From positions 1 to 45,689 of the forward strand of contig CAIJNL010000012.1 in the NCBI GenBank assembly GCA_903822005.1: DNA of 45,689 nt. The letters are read 5' to 3'. The stretch comes from an uncultured Nitrospiraceae bacterium. Lineage in GTDB: Bacteria; Nitrospirota; Thermodesulfovibrionia; Thermodesulfovibrionales; Dissulfurispiraceae. The notes beneath the pieces were generated by a model. The model was given only the letters and a program-made list of their open reading frames with translations. It made no database searches and was not told the origin of the DNA. Positions 16,894 to 25,848 of the stretch are shown one piece after another; position 1 is the first letter of the stretch, and every line of letters starts with the position of its first letter. The position numbers and the translations under genes were made by a program.

Positions 16894-17088
16894 ATGACAG
16901 AAGGCAACATAAAAAAGCATCCATGCGAGGACTGCACGTTCTGTCTTGGCTGCAGTGAAAGCCGTTGCAGTATGTGCCGCCCCAAGCCATCGAAAAAGAA
17001 AGAAAAAAAGTGCACGGAAAACAGTGAGGTCGGGGACCAATCGATTCAATCTTCCCTGACGGGCATTCTGCCAGTCAGACGCATATAA
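16894..17088 (+). CDS. Cys-rich mini-protein, probable metal binder
   Basis: A 64-residue protein. Residues 9-28 carry six cysteines spaced CxxCxxCxxC then CxxC (HPCEDCTFCLGC and CSMCRP), followed by a Lys-rich segment and a plain C-terminus. Such spacing suits a zinc or Fe-S site. The ATG at 16894 has GAGG only one base upstream and a TATAAT box exactly placed for leaderless transcription; a GTG at 16876 is less likely. It lies 30 bp before a flavoprotein gene and may be transcribed with it. I do not recognise a named family. Confidence 0.6.
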   Translation: MTEGNIKKHPCEDCTFCLGCSESRCSMCRPKPSKKKEKKCTENSEVGDQSIQSSLTGILPVRRI

Positions 17089-17118
17089 AGTCTATAACCG
17101 CAGGAGGGTAAACGAATT

Positions 17119-17694
17119 ATGAAGGTAATAGCTTTTAATGGAAGCGCGCGCAAGCAGGGCAATACCGCAATACTTCTCAATCTGGTGCTCGACGAACTGA
17201 AAAGCGAAGGCATCGAAACAGAGCTTTATGAACTGTCGGGAAAGCCGATTAAAGGCTGCATAGCCTGCTATCAGTGTTTTAAAAATAAGGACCAGCGCTG
17301 CGCCGTAGAGGATGACATTATCAACGAATGCATAGAAAAAATGATAGAAGCTGATGGTATCCTTCTCGGGTCACCTACCTATTTTGCGGACGTTACTGCC
17401 GGAACACGGGCGCTTATCGAACGTGCGGGCCTTGTTGCCCGTGCCAACGGGGACCTTTTCAAAAGGAAGGCCGGCGCAGGGGTCGTGGCTGTGCGGCGCG
17501 CCGGGGCCATTCATGCCTTCAGTTCGCTCAATAATTTTTTTACGATTGGCCAGATGATAATACCCGGGTCCAGCTACTGGAATATCGGCTTTGGCAGAGA
17601 AATAGGAGAGGCCAACAACGACAATGAAGGCATTCAGACGATGAAGACACTGGGTCAGAACATGGCCTGGCTTATGAAAAAACTCAAAGGGTGA
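17119..17694 (+). CDS. NAD(P)H-dependent FMN reductase / iron-sulfur flavoprotein-like protein
   Basis: Flavodoxin-fold protein of 191 residues. The phosphate-binding loop is FNGSARKQGNTA (residues 5-16). The Cys pattern CIACYQCF (about 53-60), plus a further Cys in RCAV, resembles the compact cluster motif of iron-sulfur flavoproteins. The flavin-contacting loop GSPTYFADVTA lies near residue 85. It probably transfers electrons from NAD(P)H or ferredoxin to an unknown acceptor. The ATG follows AGGAGGG. Confidence 0.88.
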   Translation: MKVIAFNGSARKQGNTAILLNLVLDELKSEGIETELYELSGKPIKGCIACYQCFKNKDQRCAVEDDIINECIEKMIEADGILLGSPTYFADVTAGTRALIERAGLVARANGDLFKRKAGAGVVAVRRAGAIHAFSSLNNFFTIGQMIIPGSSYWNIGFGREIGEANNDNEGIQTMKTLGQNMAWLMKKLKG

Positions 17695-17801
17695 GTCTGC
17701 AGTTTTAGCCGGGGAATTATCTGGTTCGTCCGACGGTCCAAACTTACAGATCCGGGCAATTTTTGCCTGTACGATATTATTTTTATGAGGTGTGAAGAGA
17801 A

Positions 17802-19700
17802 ATGACAGCAAAAAAAATGGAATTCAGGACAGAGGTCAGGCAGCTTATGGACCTCATGATACATTCCCTGTATTCCCACAAGGAAGTCTTTCTGCGGGAA
17901 CTAATCTCGAATGCGTCAGATGCAATTGACAAGGCGCATTACCAGTCACTGACCGACAGCTCCGTGCTCGAAGGCGACAAGGAGTGGACAATCAGGATCA
18001 CTCCCGACAAGATGGCCGGGACCCTTACAGTAAGCGACAACGGCATAGGTATGACGGCAGATGAGGCGGTAGAGGCCCTCGGCACCATCGCGCATTCCGG
18101 AACCCGCGATTTCATGCAGCTACTGAAGGACAAGGACATAAAGGAAAACCCGGAGCTGATAGGTCAGTTTGGCGTGGGTTTCTATGCCTCCTTCATGGTG
18201 GCAGACAGGATCACGGTGATGTCCAGAAAAGCGGGCAGCAAGTGCGCTGAAGGCGTCAAATGGGAATCTTCGGCCGACGGCACCTTTACGGTTGATGCAG
18301 TAGAAAAAAAGGGCAAAGGCACTGATGTCATCCTCTATCTGAAGAAAGATGACCTGAAATATCTGGATGAATGGGAGATCCGGGACATAGTCACCAAATA
18401 TTCCGACTTTATCGAGCATCCGGTCGTGATGGAGATCGAGAGGGAGGAAGACAGCTCTGTTGACAAGGGCAAAAAGATAAAGGTCCGGCGAGACGAGACT
18501 TTGAATTCCCGTAAGGCGATATGGCTCAAGGACCGGTCAGAAATCACTGATGAAGAGTACAATGAATTTTATCACCATATATCTCGTGATTTCGGCGATC
18601 CACTCAAGGTAATCCATTACAGGGCTGAAGGTACTTCCGAATTTGTGGCGCTGCTCTACATACCCTCGAAGGCGCCTCTGAATATTCAGTACCGGGATTT
18701 CAGGATCGGGCCTGTTCTCTATGTGCGCAGGGTGCAGATAATGGACCACTGTGAAGACCTTATTCCTCCATACCTGCGCTTTGTTCGCGGTATCATCGAT
18801 TCTTCCGACCTGCCGCTGAATGTTTCGAGAGAGCTGCTTCAGAACAACAGCCAGGTCGAGATAATAAAGAAAAATGTGACGAAAAAGGTGCTCGACCTGC
18901 TGACTGAGATGAAGAAGTCGGAATATGAGAGCTATGTAAAGTTTCACAATGAACTTGGCAGGGTGCTTAAAGAGGGCATCCATCTTGACTTCAGCAGGAG
19001 CGAGGCGATTGCCGACCTGATGCTTTTCCAGTCCACGAAGACTGCTGACGGGGCGCTGACGACTCTGGAAGCATATGTGGGCAACATGAAAGAAGGGCAG
19101 GAGCATATATATTATATCTGCGGATCATCCCGGGACGAGGCAATGAAGTCACCGCATATGGAGGCGTTCCTCGACAGGGATTTCGAAGTGCTGCTGCTGC
19201 TCGACGAGATTGATGACCTCATATTCGGGGGTCTTGAGTACAAGGGCAAAAAATTGAAATCAGTCATAAAAGGTGATCTAAAGCTTGATAAAACTGATAC
19301 GAAGGATGAAGAAAAGCAGTTCGGCAAACTGGTCGGGTTTCTGAAAGAGAAGCTGAAAGACGAGGTAAAGGATGTACGCCTTTCGGGCAGGTTGAAGGAT
19401 TCCGCCTGCTGCCTTGTTTCCGATGAAGGGGCTGTTGATCCAAGGATCGAGAAGATGATGAAGGCCATGGGGCAGGACCTGCCTGCTGGCAAACGGATAC
19501 TCGAGATAAACCCTCATCATCCGCTCTTTGATGCCATGAACAGCACCTTTGAGAAAGAAGGGCCGAACTCACTGCTCGGTGAATATGCCGGTCTTCTGCT
19601 TGACCAGGCCCTGCTAATGGAGGGTGAGAGGCCCAAAGACCCCGCCGCATTTTCCAAGACTCTCTCGCGGCTGATGGCAGAGGCCATAAAGGAGAAATAA
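17802..19700 (+). CDS. htpG: Molecular chaperone HtpG (bacterial Hsp90)
   Basis: ATP-dependent cytoplasmic chaperone. Length of 632 residues is typical. The N-terminal GHKL ATPase shows ELISNASDAIDK (near residue 30), DNGIGM (near 80) and GQFGVGFYASFMVADR (near 120). The middle domain contains the catalytic-loop region SSDLPLNVSRELLQ, followed by the C-terminal dimer domain. No heat-shock operator is evident upstream. The oligopeptidase gene that follows starts 9 bp after the stop, suggesting co-transcription. Confidence 0.97.
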   Translation: MTAKKMEFRTEVRQLMDLMIHSLYSHKEVFLRELISNASDAIDKAHYQSLTDSSVLEGDKEWTIRITPDKMAGTLTVSDNGIGMTADEAVEALGTIAHSGTRDFMQLLKDKDIKENPELIGQFGVGFYASFMVADRITVMSRKAGSKCAEGVKWESSADGTFTVDAVEKKGKGTDVILYLKKDDLKYLDEWEIRDIVTKYSDFIEHPVVMEIEREEDSSVDKGKKIKVRRDETLNSRKAIWLKDRSEITDEEYNEFYHHISRDFGDPLKVIHYRAEGTSEFVALLYIPSKAPLNIQYRDFRIGPVLYVRRVQIMDHCEDLIPPYLRFVRGIIDSSDLPLNVSRELLQNNSQVEIIKKNVTKKVLDLLTEMKKSEYESYVKFHNELGRVLKEGIHLDFSRSEAIADLMLFQSTKTADGALTTLEAYVGNMKEGQEHIYYICGSSRDEAMKSPHMEAFLDRDFEVLLLLDEIDDLIFGGLEYKGKKLKSVIKGDLKLDKTDTKDEEKQFGKLVGFLKEKLKDEVKDVRLSGRLKDSACCLVSDEGAVDPRIEKMMKAMGQDLPAGKRILEINPHHPLFDAMNSTFEKEGPNSLLGEYAGLLLDQALLMEGERPKDPAAFSKTLSRLMAEAIKEK

Positions 19701-19709
19701 GGCGGGTAC

Positions 19710-21536
19710 ATGGTGAGATCTGAATCAGGGAAACGGCATGAAAAGGGCAGCGCATGGAATCTGAAACTGCTTTTTGGGAGCGATACCTCGCCCGAGATAT
19801 CGGCGAACAGAAAGAAAGTCTCTGCAGCGACCAGGGCCTTTGTTGGTAAATGGGGCAATAACGGCGAATATCTGCGCGATCCGCTGGTTTTGAGAAAGGC
19901 GCTGGATGACTACGAAAAGTGGTCGCGATCCTTTGGAACCGACGGCAATGAAGGCTATTATTTCTGGCTCAGGACCAACCAGGACCAGAACTCTCCTGCG
20001 CTGAAGGCCTCATTCAACAAGGTAGAGGAGTTTGGGCGGGGAATAGAAAACGAGATGCGTTTTTTCTATATGCGCGTGTGCAAGATACCGCTGCGCTTGC
20101 AGAAAAAATTTCTGGAACACCCGCGCCTTCGCAAATACAGGCATTTTCTCGAAAGGGCCTTTGCTGAAGCAAGGTATCTCATGAGCGAGGCCGAAGAGAA
20201 AATTATAAGCATGAAGGCCCCGACTTCTCATTCCAACTGGGTCAAGATGACCTCGGGTTTTATAGTCAGGGAGGAGAGGGAAGTTGCGCTTGAGGACGGA
20301 TCCAGGTCGCATAAGAACTTTTCCGAGATCCTGAATCTCATGAACAACAGCAACAGGATTGTCAGGGATTCTGCAGCGCGGGCATTCAATGACATAATAG
20401 CGAAACATGCACTGACGGCTGAGGCGGAGATAAATTCGGTCCTGTCGAACAAAAAGGCGGATGACGAGTTGAGAAATCTTCCGCGGCCTGATCTGGCCCG
20501 GCATATTAATGACGACATTGACAGCGACGTGGTGGACGCCCTTATAAAGACTGTGTCCGGCAGGTTTGATATCCCGGCAAGGTTCTATCAGCTCAAGGCA
20601 GGGCTGCTCAAGGTGCGCAGGCTTAAGTATCACGAGAGGAATGTCGAATATGGCATGTCCGGCGGAAACTATCCCTTCCATAAAGCGTCAGATCTGGTAA
20701 GGCATGTCTTCGCCGGCCTCGACAGTGAGTTTGCGCAGATATTCGACTCGTTCCGGAAAAACGGACAGTTCGACGTATATCCGAGGAAAGGCAAGACAAG
20801 CGGAGCATTTTGTGCGCACCATCTTATTTCCCAGCCGACCTATATACTTCTAAACCACACGGACAGCCTTAATGACGTGCTTACTCTCGCCCATGAACTC
20901 GGTCACGGCATAAACAATGAATTAATCAGAAAGTGCCAGCATTCCCTCTATTTCGGCACGCCGATATCGACCGCCGAGGTGGCCAGCACCTTTATGGAAG
21001 ACTTCGTCCTCCGTGAGATACTCAAGGAGGCGGATGAGGAACTCAGGCTAGCGCTGATGGTCAAGAAGCTGAGTGACGATGTTTCGACAATATTCAGGCA
21101 GGCGGCCTGCTACCGCTTTGAACAGGAACTGCATTCCGAATTCAGGTCAAAGGGTTATCTTTCAGTGGAAGAGATAGGCTCGATTTTCCGCAGGAACATG
21201 GCGGCATATATGGGGGATGCAGTTGAACAATCCCCCGGCTCTGAAAACTGGTGGATTTACTGGGGGCATATCAGGTCGTTCTTTTACGTATATTCTTACG
21301 CCAGCGGGCTGCTGATATCCAAGTCGCTGCAGAGTTATGTGAAGAAGGACCCGCGGTTTATCAACAACGTCAAGGTCTTCCTTTCCGCCGGCCTGTCGGA
21401 TTCGCCGCGCAATATTTTCGGCAGGCTGGGTATAGATATAGCTGACGCCGGGTTCTGGGCAAAGGGACTCGATGAGGTAGAGGAACTCCTGGTCGAAACG
21501 ACTGCACTTGCGAGAAAACTCGGGAAAATAAAGTAA
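19710..21536 (+). CDS. M3-family oligoendopeptidase (PepF-like)
   Basis: Zinc metallopeptidase of 608 residues that probably degrades short peptides in the cytoplasm. The zinc motif HELGHGINNE lies near residue 395. The family pattern AEVASTFMEDFVL, with the third zinc ligand (Glu), follows about 25 residues later. The length fits the PepF group, and no signal peptide is seen. It is probably in one operon with htpG. Its 3' side faces coaD across a repeat element. Confidence 0.93.
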   Translation: MVRSESGKRHEKGSAWNLKLLFGSDTSPEISANRKKVSAATRAFVGKWGNNGEYLRDPLVLRKALDDYEKWSRSFGTDGNEGYYFWLRTNQDQNSPALKASFNKVEEFGRGIENEMRFFYMRVCKIPLRLQKKFLEHPRLRKYRHFLERAFAEARYLMSEAEEKIISMKAPTSHSNWVKMTSGFIVREEREVALEDGSRSHKNFSEILNLMNNSNRIVRDSAARAFNDIIAKHALTAEAEINSVLSNKKADDELRNLPRPDLARHINDDIDSDVVDALIKTVSGRFDIPARFYQLKAGLLKVRRLKYHERNVEYGMSGGNYPFHKASDLVRHVFAGLDSEFAQIFDSFRKNGQFDVYPRKGKTSGAFCAHHLISQPTYILLNHTDSLNDVLTLAHELGHGINNELIRKCQHSLYFGTPISTAEVASTFMEDFVLREILKEADEELRLALMVKKLSDDVSTIFRQAACYRFEQELHSEFRSKGYLSVEEIGSIFRRNMAAYMGDAVEQSPGSENWWIYWGHIRSFFYVYSYASGLLISKSLQSYVKKDPRFINNVKVFLSAGLSDSPRNIFGRLGIDIADAGFWAKGLDEVEELLVETTALARKLGKIK

Positions 21537-21549
21537 AACATTTAAGACA

Positions 21550-21690
21550 GGTGATGGCAGCTGACTCGATGTCTCGGTGTGACCTTGCTTTAGATTGTTA
21601 ACAGTTCGTAGTGTTCTGCGCATTTCAGACAATGCGGTCGTTAAGATTAAGTTATCTTATTCAGCGAGACAAGAGGCAGTTGCCCTTGCT
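21550..21690. repeat. Dispersed 141-bp hairpin element, copy B
   Basis: Inverted relative to copies A and C. Its reverse complement aligns without gaps to copy A over 141 bases, with the blocks GCCTCTTGTCTCGCTGAATA and AAAGCAAGGTCACACCGAGA nearly or fully identical. The terminal inverted repeats end near GGTGATGGCAGCTGAC (21550) and GCAGTTGCCCTTGC (21676-21689). It lies between the convergent oligopeptidase and coaD genes. Confidence 0.88.
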
Positions 21691-21720
21691 GTAAAGCGTT
21701 ATATAAGAAAGTCGTAATAG

Positions 21721-22218
21721 TTATATGTAATCGACGAACTCGAATTTCTTGCGAAGGGCCACGTCTACACATTCCGGCACCAGATCATTTACCGGCGCGC
21801 CGAAGGATGCAACTTCTTTTACAACGGTAGAACTGATGAAGGAAAAATCCACCGTCGGCATGAGAAATACCGTCTCTACCGATACATCCAGCCTTCGGTT
21901 CATAAGGGCCATCTGCAGTTCATATTCGTAATCGGATATGGCCCTGAGACCTCGGATCATGGCAACAGAGTGCTTGTCCCGCATGTAATTTGCAAGCAGT
22001 CCGTGGAATGGTTCGACTACAAGGTTCGGAAAGCCTTTTGTGGATTCCTTTATAAGTTCAAGTCTTTCATCCAGCGTAAAGAGCGGCGTTTTCCTTTTGC
22101 TCGGAGCCACTGCAACTATAAGCTGATCGAAAATGCGCAGGGCCCTCTGGATAAGGTCGAGATGCCCGTTTGTTATGGGATCGAACGTACCGGGATATAT
22201 TGCAATTTTATTCGACAT
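21721..22218 (-). CDS. coaD: Phosphopantetheine adenylyltransferase
   Basis: Penultimate step of coenzyme A synthesis: ATP plus 4'-phosphopantetheine gives dephospho-CoA. From the chosen ATG it has 165 residues, as usual. It shows YPGTFDPITNGHLDLI at the start and the second nucleotidyltransferase block ISSTVVKE near residue 128, slightly different from the common ISSTxIRE. I chose 22218 because AAAGGA precedes it and homologues start there; an upstream in-frame ATG at 22233 lacks this. It is the last gene of a five-gene minus-strand run. Confidence 0.95.
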   Translation of the reverse strand: MSNKIAIYPGTFDPITNGHLDLIQRALRIFDQLIVAVAPSKRKTPLFTLDERLELIKESTKGFPNLVVEPFHGLLANYMRDKHSVAMIRGLRAISDYEYELQMALMNRRLDVSVETVFLMPTVDFSFISSTVVKEVASFGAPVNDLVPECVDVALRKKFEFVDYI

Positions 22219-22283
22219 AGGGAATCCTTTCAAGAAATGTATTCATACATTTGAAACTGTTCAGCAAACAAGTATTACATATA

Positions 22284-22892
22284 TTATACTTTTATTGGGG
22301 CCTCAGAAACCATTTCATCAGCCTGCCGGGGTTTGCGCTCATAGACCGTCAATGCCGTGTCACCGTACTTATAACTCTTCCTGGGCTGCAAATTAATCAT
22401 AAAGAGGGATAATGCACGTTTTGACGAATGCTCCGCAATGACCACCCCGTTCTCACTAACCGGCAACAATGTGTCTATCAGGCGCAGGGCACTTAGTAGT
22501 TCATCCGAGGCATAGGGTGGATCTATGAAGATGATATCAAATGGCATGGAATTCTTTTTAAGAAATTCTCCGGCTTCGGCCTTGACAACGGATGCCCGGA
22601 CGGCAAGCCCAAACTTGTCAGCAATGTCCCTGATGAACGAACATCTCTGCGCGCTATTTTCGACGAAGACCGCCTGTTGGGCCCCCCTGCTGAGTGCTTC
22701 TATGCCTACCGCACCCGTGCCCGCGTATAGGTCCAGAAACCTGCATCCATCCGTCATTCCGGCCACGATGTTGAATATGGCCTGCCTGACCTTTGCCGCT
22801 GTGGGGCGCAGTTCGTCACTGTCACCTTTGGCAACAAACGCCTTTCTGTTGCCAACTTTTCTGCCTTTTGCTGTGCCGCCGGATATTCTCAT
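22284..22892 (-). CDS. rsmD: 16S rRNA (guanine966-N2)-methyltransferase RsmD
   Basis: Methylates G966 of 16S rRNA during 30S assembly. The 202-residue protein has MRISGGTAKGRKV at the start, the AdoMet-binding motif LDLYAGTGAVGIEALSRGA, and the catalytic motif DIIFIDPPYASD. It lies 6 bp after purN and 65 bp before coaD. An rsmD-coaD pairing is common in bacteria and supports both calls. Confidence 0.95.
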   Translation of the reverse strand: MRISGGTAKGRKVGNRKAFVAKGDSDELRPTAAKVRQAIFNIVAGMTDGCRFLDLYAGTGAVGIEALSRGAQQAVFVENSAQRCSFIRDIADKFGLAVRASVVKAEAGEFLKKNSMPFDIIFIDPPYASDELLSALRLIDTLLPVSENGVVIAEHSSKRALSLFMINLQPRKSYKYGDTALTVYERKPRQADEMVSEAPIKV

Positions 22893-22898
22893 CTGTCT

Positions 22899-23546
22899 TC
22901 AGTTAATCGGGGGGCTGATCAAAAAATCATCTTTAAGATTATAACCGTCTATCCTGACAATGCGTCCTTCCACATGCAGTTTACCCTCGGCGTAGAGCCG
23001 GATGGCGTGTGGGAAGATCCGGTGTTCCAGTTTCAGGATCCTTTGGGAAAGAGTCTCTTCCGTATCATCAGGGGAAACGGGAACGGCAGCCTGAATGATT
23101 ACCGGCCCCGTATCCATGCCTGCATCCACAAAGTGCACTGTGCAGCCGCTTATTTTCGCGCCGTACCCGAAGGCCTGTTGCTGGCCATGCAGGCCCGGGA
23201 AGGAAGGCAGCAGGGCAGGGTGGATGTTCATTATCCTGTTCGGGAAGGCATCGAGAAGAGGCTGCCTGACTATCCTCATGAAGCCGGCCAGTATCACAAG
23301 TTCAACGCCACTTTTGCGGAACTCTTCAGTGATCCCGACAAAGTAGGCGTCCTTCGTGGAGAAATCCCGGGGGTTCATATAAAGGTATTCAATGGAATGT
23401 TTTTTTGCCCGCTCAATGGCAAAGGCATCGGCCTTGTCTGTTATCAGGAGTTTTATCGATGCCCTGATTTTGCCTGACTCAATTTCATCGATGATGGACT
23501 GAAAATTTGAACCGCGGCCTGACGCGAGTACCCCAAGGTTAAGCAT
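22899..23546 (-). CDS. purN: Phosphoribosylglycinamide formyltransferase
   Basis: Third step of purine synthesis, using 10-formyltetrahydrofolate. It has 215 residues from ATG 23546. Family motifs: LGVLASGRGSNFQSII at the start, LAGFMRIV, and the catalytic stretch NIHPALLPSFPGLHGQQQAF with the His and Asn residues; a later GCTVHFVDAGMDTGPVI block follows. I chose 23546 rather than the ATG two codons upstream because GGAGG would otherwise touch the start codon. Confidence 0.96.
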   Translation of the reverse strand: MLNLGVLASGRGSNFQSIIDEIESGKIRASIKLLITDKADAFAIERAKKHSIEYLYMNPRDFSTKDAYFVGITEEFRKSGVELVILAGFMRIVRQPLLDAFPNRIMNIHPALLPSFPGLHGQQQAFGYGAKISGCTVHFVDAGMDTGPVIIQAAVPVSPDDTEETLSQRILKLEHRIFPHAIRLYAEGKLHVEGRIVRIDGYNLKDDFLISPPIN

Positions 23547-23567
23547 GTGCATCCTCCCTTTGGTGGC

Positions 23568-24593
23568 TCATCTATTCTTTAAACTCATTTCGTGAACAGC
23601 TGCGACCATCGCCACTGCATTGTCAACCGGTGTTTCTGGTAGTATTCCATGCCCCAGATTGAAGATGTGTCCTTGAGCATTAACCGCGCCCTGAAGGATG
23701 TTCGTCACACGCTCCCTGATAATCTCTTTTGAGCCGAAGAGTATGGTGGGATCGAGGTTTCCCTGTACGGCAACACCGTGGCCGAGAGTCTCGACAGCTT
23801 GCGCAATCTCGATTCTCCAGTCAAGTCCTATCACATCAGCCCCGCTCTCCTTTGCCAGCGGCAGCATGGCGCTTGTATTCAGGGGAAAGTATATGACAGG
23901 TATTTTTGTGGCAAGACCGGCGATGATCTGTTTTACATATGGCAGTGCATAAGTCCTGAAGTCGTAAGGTGAAAGGACACCTGCCCATGAATCGAAGATC
24001 TGAACAGCATGGACACCGGCGTCAATCTGCGCCCTCAGATAGTCTGTTACCGTCAGAGTGAGCTTTTCCATCAGTTTGTGGAAAAGACCAGGATTCTGAT
24101 ACATCATGGATTTCGAATTTACGAAATTCTTTGAGCTGCCTCCCTCGATCATGTAGGTAGCAAGGGTAAATGGAGCGCCCGAAAAACCGATCAGCGGAAC
24201 ATCAAGCTGTTTCAGCAGGAGTTTGATCGCATCAACAACAAACGGTACATCCGCTTTCGGGTCCAGGCGTCTGAGCCTGTCGACAGCAACGCTGTCACGG
24301 ACCGGACTGTAAATGATCGGTCCCTTTGCCTCAGAAAATTCGAGTTTCATCCCCATGGCTTCAACCGGGATCAGGATGTCGGAAAAGAGTATGGCGGCAT
24401 CAACCTTTAGTATGTCAACCGGCTGCATGGTAACCTCGGCAGCAAGTTCCGGTGTCTTGCAGAGGGTTAGAAAATCGACTTTCCCCCTGATCTTCCGGTA
24501 TTCGGGCAGGTATCTTCCTGCCTGCCTCATAAGCCAGACAGGCGTGTAATCCGTCTTCTGTCCCCGGCAAGCCTGAATAAAGGTATTATTCAC
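23568..24593 (-). CDS. hemE: Uroporphyrinogen decarboxylase
   Basis: Converts uroporphyrinogen III to coproporphyrinogen III in heme synthesis. The 341-residue protein carries the family start PVWLMRQAGRYLPEYR, the block VDAAILFSDILIP with the catalytic Asp, and GFSGAPFTLATYMIEGG. The start codon is GTG after GAGGAGG. It lies 14 bp after the radical SAM gene, which looks like a heme-pathway enzyme; the two are probably functionally linked. Confidence 0.97.
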   Translation of the reverse strand: MNNTFIQACRGQKTDYTPVWLMRQAGRYLPEYRKIRGKVDFLTLCKTPELAAEVTMQPVDILKVDAAILFSDILIPVEAMGMKLEFSEAKGPIIYSPVRDSVAVDRLRRLDPKADVPFVVDAIKLLLKQLDVPLIGFSGAPFTLATYMIEGGSSKNFVNSKSMMYQNPGLFHKLMEKLTLTVTDYLRAQIDAGVHAVQIFDSWAGVLSPYDFRTYALPYVKQIIAGLATKIPVIYFPLNTSAMLPLAKESGADVIGLDWRIEIAQAVETLGHGVAVQGNLDPTILFGSKEIIRERVTNILQGAVNAQGHIFNLGHGILPETPVDNAVAMVAAVHEMSLKNR

Positions 24594-24607
24594 TCAACCT
24601 CCTCTTC

Positions 24608-25660
24608 TCATGTGCGCGGCTGATAATTGCAGAAGGGCTCCTCTGCAAGGTAATCGCCATTGACTGCGTATGAACGCGCCCTACAGCCTCCGCAGACATT
24701 GAGATACTCGCATCTTCCGCATTTGCCCTTGTAGCTGCCGAAATCGCGCAGTTCCCTGAATAATTCTGAATTCTCCCAGATTTCCTTGAAGGACTGAGTC
24801 CTGATATTCCCGGCCGGCTTCGGGAAATAGCTGCATGGTAGGACATTGCCATCCACATCGATCAGGCATATCAATTGCCCGGCGAGACAGCCCTTTGATC
24901 CGCCTGTTGAGAACTTGAGGGTGCGTCTTTCGAAGTTTATGCCTTCTTCCTTTGCACGCTGGAGCACGAGCCTGTAGTAATGCGGCGCGCAGGTCGGCCT
25001 GACCAGCATGTCGAGTTCTCCCTTTTCCATCCCGTAATGCCAGTCAAGGATATCTTCATATTTTTCTTTGGATATGAGTTCATTCATTATTTCCTCGCCC
25101 CTGCCGGTCGGCACGATCATGAAAAGGTACCAGGCCATTGCGCCGATATCCTTGGCGAGCTTATATACATCCGGTATGTCTTCTTCATTCCTTTTAGTGA
25201 AAGAGGAATTGATGATGAAATCAATCCCATGCTTTTTGAACAATCCGGCAGCGCTCATTACTGAGTCAAAGGCGCCTTTTTCATTTCTGAAATTGTCATG
25301 CACTGCGGCAGTAGAACCGTCGAGGCTCATGGACACAATCTTTATTCCGGATGCAACGATCTTTTCGCATATGGTGTCTGTAACGAGGCTGCCGTTTGTC
25401 GCCATGCACATCCTCAAGCCTTTTTCCGTGCCGTACCGGGCTATCTCGAAGACATCGGCCCGCATCAGGGGCTCTCCGCCGGACAGGACCACGACAGGCT
25501 TGGCATAGCTGGAGATGTCATTAAGCACGCGGTAGGCCTCTTCAAGGGGGAAGTCGGGATGCTGATGGACCACCATTTCCGAGGAAGAACGGCAATGAAC
25601 GCACCTGAGATTGCATCTGCGGGTGATTTCCCATGCTATCCATTTAGGACTGAATTCCAT
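24608..25660 (-). CDS. Radical SAM/SPASM protein of the AhbC/AhbD/NirJ heme-synthesis group
   Basis: The 350-residue protein has a radical SAM core with CNLRCVHC (residues 16-23) and the AdoMet-binding GGEP. A SPASM-like C-terminal domain holds more cysteines: [26 protein letters not shown], then [17 protein letters not shown] and a final Cys. The [11 protein letters not shown] stretch resembles the AhbC/AhbD/NirJ proteins that modify didecarboxysiroheme or iron-coproporphyrin. Which reaction it performs is not certain. It is the first gene of a minus-strand run with hemE. Confidence 0.78.
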   Translation of the reverse strand: MEFSPKWIAWEITRRCNLRCVHCRSSSEMVVHQHPDFPLEEAYRVLNDISSYAKPVVVLSGGEPLMRADVFEIARYGTEKGLRMCMATNGSLVTDTICEKIVASGIKIVSMSLDGSTAAVHDNFRNEKGAFDSVMSAAGLFKKHGIDFIINSSFTKRNEEDIPDVYKLAKDIGAMAWYLFMIVPTGRGEEIMNELISKEKYEDILDWHYGMEKGELDMLVRPTCAPHYYRLVLQRAKEEGINFERRTLKFSTGGSKGCLAGQLICLIDVDGNVLPCSYFPKPAGNIRTQSFKEIWENSELFRELRDFGSYKGKCGRCEYLNVCGGCRARSYAVNGDYLAEEPFCNYQPRT

Positions 25661-25848
25661 GGTTTTTATTATACCCTAATGCCATGGATACATAAACCTG
25701 CGGGATATACGGCATCTTAAGCATGATGACGGTCAGTGCAGCCCCAGCCATAATACCCGACAGGCTTTAGCTGTTTCTTGAATCAGTTATCCATGTGCTA
25801 TATTGTATTTATATGGAGATGCGATACAGTGACTGAACAGGAGGCGTG

